Origin: Taenia hydatigena
Lineage: Eukaryota; Platyhelminthes; Cestoda; Cyclophyllidea; Taeniidae
Direction: 5' to 3'
Length of the DNA stretch: 64,000 bases
Assembly (NCBI GenBank): GCA_036345935.2
Contig: JADWOT020000004.1
Coordinates: 13,274,617 to 13,338,616, forward strand
Each line of letters begins with the position of its first letter. Within the stretch, counting starts at the first letter, position 1. Position numbers and translations under genes: made by a program. Below, piece by piece: positions 57,141 to 64,000 of this stretch. The notes below the pieces were generated by a model. That model saw only the letters and a program-made list of their open reading frames with translations, was not told the origin of the DNA and ran no database searches.

Positions 57141-57612
57141 TCTGATTATGCCGAATTCACTTCGATGCATCCAAAACCGCTAAATTAACGAAAATGTACT
57201 AAATATTTACGAGATTCCCAACTTCTGACGGTAAATAAAGGCGCACTAATCCGAAACAGCGGTTGCCAAAACAAGCAGCACTCACGCCGGCCGCGTACAA
57301 AGCTAACCAATCAGATCAAAGTCTAATCGGTAAAACAAACAAACTTTTGATTTTAATATGTTTTTAATAACGCAACAATTGTCACAAACCTTAGCAATTT
57401 CGTAATAAGCAAATACTTTTGGGTCCAAGCACACAAGTGAAACTATGGCAATGAATATTAACAGTCCATTATGCGTTGATGCTATATAATTAGGTGTAAC
57501 AGCGCAAAGTAAATGTGGTTTAAGTAACATCATTTCATTTTATTGTGCTGTTTATTTGAAAATTTTAATTGCATTTTGACATGTATTATGTAACAATGTT
57601 GACATTTCGTGG
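57141..57612. other. No gene seen
   Basis: AT-richer spacer. Nothing recognised. Confidence 0.4.
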
Positions 57613-57799
57613 TGTATCAAGAAGCATTTTTGAATACCGGTATCGGTCAAGGTCACGGAGGTGGCCGTACTGTCCTAGCTGCGTGGGCTGTCCTCTGGGC
57701 CATGCCAGCAGACTATATCCCTCTGTCCGTAGCATATATATATATTCTACCCTAGCATTTTGTGTTCTTTTGCCTTCGAGGGAACCTCAGGACGCTACA
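57613..57799 (+). repeat. Solo LTR of the TRIM family
   Basis: Begins about TGTATCAAG and ends GGACGCTACA. It shares TCGGTCAAGGTCACGGAGG, CCTAGCTGCGTGGGCTG, CCATGCCAGCAGAC and CTCTGTCCGT with the other copies. The exact left end is uncertain (TGTAAC at 57589 is an alternative). Confidence 0.75.
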
Positions 57800-58249
57800 A
57801 CTTGGCTGATTTTGTAGCAATTGTGATGGATTTTTAACGACATCTTATATTTCTAATATCTAGGCCAATAAGGCCGGTTAAGATCGTAAATGAATGACTG
57901 GCTTTTGCATTCTGCTGAGTGTTGCGTTGTTTTGCTTCTCTTCTCATTCAAATGGGTCGTTTTACTAATGATTATGGGCCAACAATTGTTGGGAAATGAA
58001 TGCCTTGCTATTCGCGACTCAGGACAGTGTTGAGAGTGGATTACGTTAGTTTGTGGCATGTCCACAGTGGATGAATGGAAGTATGGATGAATGGTTGAGA
58101 AGGACCACCGATTTGGCGCCATTGCAGTAGAAGCGGAAGAGCCCCCAAAGTGAAAGGTAAGGTAGGAGCATAGATGCTGGTTATTTTGTGTGTCTATCCA
58201 TGATTTTATTGTAGTACTTGTATGCACAGGATGGGTTAATTGATTTGTT
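57800..58249. other. No gene recognised
   Basis: A 178-codon minus-strand open frame (57853-58389) runs from here into block P'. It has no recognisable domain and no support in the block P copy. Confidence 0.3.
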
Positions 58250-59945
58250 CTCCTCGAGGAATATGGTGTTAACCAATGCGTTTGCAGTTTCACAAGTTGA
58301 TTGGACCTGCTGAAGATGCTTTCGTTACGCGTTGCACCGTGACCACTCTTCTTGTTACAATGCACATACACGCATGGCATGTGTTTCATATCACCAAGTC
58401 ATGGCTATCCAGAATATCCGATGTATTTGAAGCAATAAAGGTGGTGAGGGACAGTTGCGTTGAATGGTATTTGAAAAGGAGGAGGAGGAGGAAGAGGAGG
58501 AGGGGAGGTGAGTTGATTAGAAGAAGTGAATGCAGTTAGCGTAATTGTATAGGCGAAACAGGCACTACTGTTGGGTGTGGTGATGAGGATTGCTGCTTAG
58601 CGGGTGAAGCGTGTTTTGCGTAGGTGTTACTCCTGGCAGCAGGGATTCACAGCGACTGGATTGGGTCTTGCTGGATTACTTTGTGGAGTGGCCTTATGAC
58701 TATGGGTAAATCGTGGGGTATGCGGAGACAAATGGTGTAGGAGTTGATTGAGAGGGGAAGTGTTGAATCCAGCTCTGCCTTGTGTAGAGTGTTCGGCTAT
58801 CTGTGAAGGGGAGGAAGGAGGAAGAGAAGAGGATGGGAGGTGGAGGAGGGTGAATGCAGTGAAAAGCGCATCATTCCACGCGTCATCCTGCCAATTTCGA
58901 CGTTTGAATCTTGAGGTAGGATGTTAATACTACTGAAACGGCGCTCAGTAAGTGGTGCTTCACCAACTCGATGGCTCTCAATTTCTCTTTGAGTAGTAGT
59001 AGTATCAGTAGTGGTAATAAAGCCAGGGTTTGGTTTGGGTTCTAGCGGCGGCGGCGGCGGCGGTGGCGGCTGCAGCGATGGCAGCCAAATAAGGTGGAGG
59101 AGAAGGAGGAGGAGGAGGTGGTGGTGATAGTGGTTGTGGTGGCACATACCCGACACTGGTAGTGAGCCGGTAATGAGGGAGGCGACACTTGGGTGGAAAA
59201 AGAGATTCTGTCACTTCACAACTGCACTGGGTGCCTACATTCTGCCTGGTTGCTGCACCGTCGACGCCGTCATCGTCATCGTAGCATTTGAGCAACCCAG
59301 CTGTGGTTAATTCAATCAACTAATGAGGTACTTATTTATTACTTGAGCAACTGTTCGGTTGCATTTCGATGCTTTGCGTTCACTTCTCAATTCACGTGGC
59401 CTGCCTCTTTCATAACTTCCACTCCTCTTCCCCCCACCATCCAGGCGTCGTTATGCATGAATTGACACACTCTCGGTGTGTGTGTGTGTGTGTGTGTTTC
59501 CGTGCATAATAAAGAGGAAGTGAATCAAATTGTTTTATCTCTTCTATCATGAAAACACTGCTGATGAAGAGAATGTGTGGGAGAATTTACAAACTACCGC
59601 TACGTCTTCACCCACACCGCATAGTCAGTAACACTAGGAGGGGGAGGCGCGTGTGTAGATGATCACAAAACCAAACCTCTGTGAGCCGAGATAGATAGAT
59701 ATAGAGGGAGAGTGATGAGGATCACCCCTAACGCCGACACCAACACCAACACAAACAACACAAAACCTGCGACTCATCTCAGAAGTGGGTACGTGCCTGT
59801 TCAACTCAAGTTCCATACCGCCAAATGTTACACCAAGTAAAGACTGCATTTAGTGGTCCACTTCATTGTTTCATCATCATCACCTAATCGTAGCCCTTGT
59901 GTCCGCTGTCCTGCCACCATGGTATACGGTTTTAAAAAAGTGCGA
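58250..59945 (+). repeat. Segmental duplication block P' (direct partner of 36600-38790)
   Basis: Collinear with block P. A GCGGCG run (59045-59070) and surrounding GC/GA-rich sequence are specific to this copy. Confidence 0.85.
58276..58539 (+). CDS. Candidate small open frame, partner of 36658-36870
   Basis: Same frame as in block P with a 51-bp in-frame insertion encoding TTLLVTMHIHAWHVFHI. The Arg/Lys run is from a GGA repeat. Product unknown. Confidence 0.25.
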   Translation: MRLQFHKLIGPAEDAFVTRCTVTTLLVTMHIHAWHVFHITKSWLSRISDVFEAIKVVRDSCVEWYLKRRRRRKRRRGGELIRRSECS

Positions 59946-60152
59946 AAAGACGTACAAAATTGCCTCATGATTGCACAAACCTCAACCCGATCTGGAACAG
60001 TGGACAAGTTCGCGAAAAGAAGAGGAGGAAGGTTCGAGAAAAGAGAAGTGGCAGAAGTGGCAGCGGATGAAAAAGAAGGCTTACTCCTGCCACGCAAAAC
60101 AATAAAACGAGAATTTAAATCCGAAATAAGTAGGATTATCACTTCGCCATAA
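59919..60152 (+). CDS. Basic 77-codon open frame with strong start context
   Basis: The start is in CTGCCACCATGG, an optimal Kozak match. It encodes a Lys/Arg-rich chain (KKVRKDVQNC, DKFAKRRGGRFEKREV, PRKTIKREFK) ending TAA. The block P copy keeps the CTGCCACCATGG start but is cut after 16 codons by TAA at about 38822, so only this copy is intact. It could be a first exon or a small nuclear or basic protein. Not recognised. Confidence 0.35.
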   Translation: MVYGFKKVRKDVQNCLMIAQTSTRSGTVDKFAKRRGGRFEKREVAEVAADEKEGLLLPRKTIKREFKSEISRIITSP

Positions 60153-60795
60153 CTTCTTCTTTAGGAAAAACAGGATGAGGTGAACGCCCACTTAAGCGCA
60201 AGAATTACATTTCCTCGCGCTTAGACAGTCGCAAAATTCAATTCAGAGCTCCTCAACGCACAACACACTCAGACGTTGACAACGCCTTCAGGCTGCAGTG
60301 AAAGATACACCTCAGCAATAACAACATCAACAACAACATCAACAGGTCAAATGGCGGACAAAGGCAGGTCGATTGCTTTCCTTCAACACACAAAAAGCTA
60401 AAGTAACAAGTGACACCGTCCGTACATTCGAACAGCAACTGGCCTACTTCAATCAACAACACGAGCACGAGCGCAGGCAGACGCTAGCTTACCGGAGGTG
60501 AAGACACTTCCAGTGGAAAGCGATCACACGCTGCTTCAGCACTCACTGCAACATCGGTCTGCAGCAGCTGACAGTGAGTGCGGGCTCTAAGCTGAAAGCA
60601 TCCGCTAGGACCAAGGTCAGTGAATATACCACACACTATGGCTAAGAACATTGACCCACATTGATGGATCTATTTAACGGCGGCCTCAAATGACTGGCTT
60701 GCACGGAATATGGATCACTAGGGGTAGGCATAAGCTCCAGTTCAATTGACAACACACGCACACAGTGCTTGCCATCACCACTGCAAACACATCCT

Positions 60796-61183
60796 NNNNN
60801 NNNNNNNNNNNNNNNNNNNNNNNNNNNNNNNNNNNNNNNNNNNNNNNNNNNNNNNNNNNNNNNNNNNNNNNNNNNNNNNNNNNNNNNNNNNNNNNNNNNN
60901 NNNNNNNNNNNNNNNNNNNNNNNNNNNNNNNNNNNNNNNNNNNNNNNNNNNNNNNNNNNNNNNNNNNNNNNNNNNNNNNNNNNNNNNNNNNNNNNNNNNN
61001 NNNNNNNNNNNNNNNNNNNNNNNNNNNNNNNNNNNNNNNNNNNNNNNNNNNNNNNNNNNNNNNNNNNNNNNNNNNNNNNNNNNNNNNNNNNNNNNNNNNN
61101 NNNNNNNNNNNNNNNNNNNNNNNNNNNNNNNNNNNNNNNNNNNNNNNNNNNNNNNNNNNNNNNNNNNNNNNNNNNNNNNNNNN
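60796..61183. other. Assembly gap (388 N)
   Basis: A run of N. Open frames crossing it are meaningless. Confidence 1.
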
Positions 61184-61645
61184 TCAACGAGCTTACCATC
61201 TACCCATTGTGACATGCCAAGCATGTACCTCTGTCCAAGCGACAGCAGAATAGACCACAAATAGCCGCCTCATAACAGTCCTACACTGTGACAGCTTATG
61301 GGCGAAAGAGATCGAGACTAGGTGGTATTTGTACTCTGTCTGCCAAGTCGGCTACCTTTAAGGGATGGAAAGGAATGAGGGAGGGAAAAATAAGGAGGAG
61401 AGGGAGAAAGGAGAACGAATGGAAGGAAGAAGAAGAGGAGGAGGGTGTGCGTGGATGCAAGGATTGTAAATTTGGCTCCCTCCTAGAACGACTATCCGTT
61501 TGTGGACTTTAGATTTCGAAGGCAAATAACCTACCGATGAGACGACTTCAACGCTCTCCAGACGCCAAATTGGAGTGAATGAGTGAATAAGAACCACTAG
61601 TGTTCATTCACGAACTAGTCAGGGAAGACTGAGCGTGGGGCGTGA

Positions 61646-61936
61646 GTGTTAGGTGCCAAGTGGATGCCAAGCCAACCATCGAGTGATCAGCTTCAAATTC
61701 GAGAAATAAAGCTGGAGGGGATTGACCACTCCACATTACTGGCAACAGCGACCGCACCCACGCACACGGGTGCGGACACACATCCCAACTCCCAACAGAC
61801 CATTACTTTCGACAACTGTTTCGCAACTTCAATGCCAACTTCAATGCGAAATGGAGCACTCTGGTTCTCGGTCTTCGAAAAGGAGCTTATTAGCTTTGCA
61901 TTAAAAGAGGAACAGGAGCAGTTGGAAACCGCATGA
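61646..61936 (+). other. 96-codon open frame, unrecognised
   Basis: Protein-like composition in the second half (ALWFSVFEKELISFALKEEQ). Thr-rich middle from CA-rich DNA. It lies just upstream of block Q'. Evidence for coding is weak. Confidence 0.2.
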
Positions 61937-62029
61937 AGACTTGATCTCTCACTACTACCTCGACACAGGCCTGCTCCATCCCCGGTCACGTTGTCGGCGA
62001 CAAAGGTCTTCTCAAACGCCGCCATCATA

Positions 62030-63500
62030 AGTTACCCCTTCAAAGGCGCAAGGAACATTCGAATCAAACCAGGGGTTGCGAATTTCGTACTAATGGAATG
62101 AAGGGTCTGCTACCGCGATGGCATTCCATCCGGTATTAGGTGGCAAGTGCGCACCAAATTGACGAAGAGATGAACGGCGGGGCGAAAAGTTGTGACACCG
62201 TGCACCACTAAGACATTTGTTTGGATAATTTTAAGTCTGTCTATCGACGACAATGCAGATAGTGGTGGTTTCAGGCCCCACTTCAGCCCTTTGGTGCTCG
62301 TCTGGCACTTGGAACTTAAGATCTGATAAGCGTGGTCAGTACAAAAGGAGACATGTCTCCATGTTGGAGGACTGGTGGGTGAATGGGACCGTTGACAAAG
62401 ATTTGCACATTCGAAGGGTTGGCAGACGTCAGACACCAGAACAGCATTCCAGCTTTGGAGAGTACAGAAGAGTTGACTGTTGGGCTGAGCTAAATGACGA
62501 CGGCAAATCGTGGCTGAAAATAAATTAATGGAATCCAAAAGCCAATTTACTAATGACATTGGGAAAGAAACAACTTCAAAGACTCGCCCTTGTCTCCCTG
62601 GGTTGAAGCATTAATTTTCGATTGGGAGAATGGCCGAAAGCACACTGACTTTGACTGGTGTGGGCGAACAGATTGATTTCACCGTAAGCACGCCTCCACT
62701 CCCACCTCACGACTCGCCAATCGCGCTCATCTTTTTCGTCTTCATTTGATAAGTCATGCATGAATTCGAATGAGTTTACCCGCATTTGTTGACGATCGCA
62801 ACAGCGCGCTAATGTTGCCAACCATTGAGGACACTGCGGCAACAACTGGGGTAAAGACGACTGTATCAATGGCTTCAGAGGAGAGACACTTGAAATGTAA
62901 TATAGACCTGCAATCCAGTCTCCTTCCTTGAGTCTCATTTCAGCACGTGCTATTTAATGAACAACTACTCAGAGTAGGTCTTGATCCACATACGAAAGAT
63001 GACAAGAACACTAAAATGAAATCAAGAGATGCTGACTATATATATATATTAAAGATGTCGAAACATACCCATACTTCTACTAACAAGGGTGACCAGAAAA
63101 GAGAGGAGGAACCCTTTACACTGGTGGCAGCATTGGCGGACCTTCCCCATTTCAAGGAAGGAATGAATTTCGGAGATTGGATGAAAACCGTTGGGTTTAA
63201 CATCCACTTGTATCCCCAGTGGCAGAGGATTCCGCTGATCCTGCACGCTCTCCCGCAAGAGCTGTTCTCCGCAGCGGTTGATGTCGGAGTCTCACCCGAC
63301 TCCGATCTCGACCAGTGCTGCGAGATTCTGGCCCAGCTCTTTATTGACCAACGAGAGGAGTCGCTCGCTCGAGAGTTCTTTCTCCGCGACCAAAAATCGG
63401 GCGAAAACGACGAGGACTACGCGGGAGTACTGCAAATCCTCACTGAACGGGCTTTCAGAGGCTGCCCACCTAACAAGGTGAAAAGATGGGTGGCTGTCCA
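62030..63500 (+). repeat. Segmental duplication block Q'
   Basis: Direct partner of 50864-52310. Similarity begins at AAGTTACC and continues through the retroelement leader into gag. It is the less damaged copy. Confidence 0.92.
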
Positions 63501-63738
63501 AATCAAAGCCGGCGTCCGTCCCCCGTCTATCGCCGCAAAGCTACAGGCCCTGAAGACCAGCGACTTCAGCCAGCTGGTCGATGCAGCCACTGGGAAACGT
63601 CAGGAACTCCTCCTGACTTCGCCGCTCCACACGTCCCACCGACGACCGAGTTCCACACGTCCGCGGTGGACCCCTCCGCTCCGTATCGCTTATCCTCCCA
63701 TGGTTCTCTTCCATTTATGCGAGTCTCCGGCAAGCTAG
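63055..63738 (+). CDS. gag, gypsy subfamily 2, intact frame
   Basis: 227 codons from ATG at 63055 to TAG. The poly(A)-signal variant ATTAAA (63048-63053) ends one base before the ATG. LVAALADLPHF spans the primer site. Capsid-like middle (LILHALPQELF, QCCEILAQLFIDQREESLAR, KVKRWVAVQIKAGVRPPSI). No CCHC zinc knuckle, unlike many gypsy Gags. The last 40 codons (from about ELLLTSPLH) overlap the protease frame's upstream part and may be off-frame. Confidence 0.8.
   Translation: MSKHTHTSTNKGDQKREEEPFTLVAALADLPHFKEGMNFGDWMKTVGFNIHLYPQWQRIPLILHALPQELFSAAVDVGVSPDSDLDQCCEILAQLFIDQREESLAREFFLRDQKSGENDEDYAGVLQILTERAFRGCPPNKVKRWVAVQIKAGVRPPSIAAKLQALKTSDFSQLVDAATGKRQELLLTSPLHTSHRRPSSTRPRWTPPLRIAYPPMVLFHLCESPAS
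63122..63132 (+). other. Primer-binding site, tRNA-Leu type, inside gag
   Basis: TGGTGGCAGCA here (G in the last base in the Q copy) starts one base after the inferred LTR end and matches the first ten bases of the TRIM site. Confidence 0.6.
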
Positions 63739-63950
63739 GGGGACGCCTCTGCAGTTTCCTCCTTGACTCAGGCGCAGCCAAGTCATTGGTGAACCCTCAA
63801 GCGTTCCCAGATCTCCACATTAAATTTCGCACGGGTTCTCCCTTCGCAAAACTTCTCTCAGCAGAGGGAAGAAAGATAAATGTAAAAGGAGAGACGTTAC
63901 TAAAGGTGTCACTGGGGACAGAAACTTGGCAAGTCCCATTTATTGTGTGA
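63486..63950 (+). CDS. Aspartic protease, subfamily 2, start of pol
   Basis: The active-site Asp is at 63765-63767 in LLDSGAAKSLV. The frame differs from that of gag and ends at TGA (63948-63950) right before PQLIWDAILGV, where the related copy continues the protease, so the TGA is probably a mutation or a recoding point. Expected to be made by frameshifting from gag. Confidence 0.8.
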   Translation: MGGCPNQSRRPSPVYRRKATGPEDQRLQPAGRCSHWETSGTPPDFAAPHVPPTTEFHTSAVDPSAPYRLSSHGSLPFMRVSGKLGGRLCSFLLDSGAAKSLVNPQAFPDLHIKFRTGSPFAKLLSAEGRKINVKGETLLKVSLGTETWQVPFIV

Positions 63951-64000
63951 CCTCAGTTGATTTGGGACGCTATACTCGGTGTGGACTTCCTTCGTAACAC

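Larger units (their letters stand above)
63050..64000 (+). mobile_element. Ty3/gypsy subfamily 2, 5' part, runs off the window
   Basis: Gag and protease of a relative of the 12.96-17.16 kb element. Its upstream LTR region differs: similarity to the first subfamily starts only at ATTAAAGATGTCGAA. The LTR end is inferred at 63120 (CCTTTACA), followed by the primer site. The U3 start cannot be placed because only one LTR is visible. Confidence 0.85.

Noticed and set aside
60642..61264. Frames of 147-185 codons across the gap
   Set aside because: They consist mostly of N; no sequence supports them.
1..64000. tRNA, rRNA, CRISPR or bacterial operon features
   Set aside because: No T-arm or cloverleaf pattern, no rRNA-like block and no regularly spaced exact repeats with unique spacers were seen by eye; a covariance search was not possible.

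Overview
The window looks like repeat-rich, gene-poor genomic DNA of a multicellular eukaryote. Supporting evidence: GT-AG introns with in-phase exons, abundant di-, tri- and tetranucleotide microsatellites, a Ty3/gypsy retrotransposon with paired LTRs, a miniature LTR element with solo LTRs, diverged tandem satellite, an assembly gap (60796-61183), and no bacterial-style operons. The gag/pol style and short introns made me think of a flatworm, perhaps a tapeworm, but that is a guess from general familiarity.

Layout. 1-1.7 kb: a miniature LTR element (TRIM-like, 55-941) and an LTR fragment. 5.9-9.8 kb: an antisense reverse-transcriptase scrap and a pair of about 260-290 bp inverted repeats 2.8 kb apart. 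9.9-11.3 kb: a diverged satellite of roughly 165-180 bp units; the same family recurs in the opposite orientation at 25.2-26.0 kb. 12.96-17.16 kb: one Ty3/gypsy element with both LTRs and a near-perfect 5-bp target duplication, damaged by stops, frameshifts and two deletions that hit catalytic residues of RT and integrase. 18.8-30 kb: no confident gene, but a strong strand asymmetry (A+C-rich on the + strand to about 21.5 kb, then G+T-rich). 26.9-30.1 kb: diverged local duplications with two paralogous candidate exons. 30-64 kb: a patchwork of segmental duplications. These are an inverted pair (30.24-33.28 / 53.55-57.14 kb), a partial mosaic third copy (48.84-50.85 kb), a direct pair (36.6-38.8 / 58.25-59.95 kb), and a second direct pair (50.86-52.31 / 62.03-63.50 kb) that carries the 5' end of another gypsy subfamily.

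Two host-type genes stand out. At 45.14-48.10 kb (+) five exons join in compatible phases (0,0,2,1) and encode a RING-like segment that has lost zinc ligands, a coiled coil and an unidentified C-terminal part. This is best described as a TRIM/RBCC-like gene or recent pseudogene. At 55.45-55.93 kb (+) a two-exon gene of 143 codons (N-terminal hydrophobic segment, acidic tail) is intact, while three relatives in the window share an in-frame stop and lack the splice acceptor.

The most interesting architecture is in the retrotransposons. In both gypsy subfamilies the gag start codon lies inside the LTR, directly after the poly(A) signal, and the tRNA primer site falls inside the gag reading frame. 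The TRIM-like element uses the same kind of primer site (TGGTGGCAGCGG, which fits the 3' end of a tRNA-Leu), suggesting a shared priming system. All alignments were made by eye.
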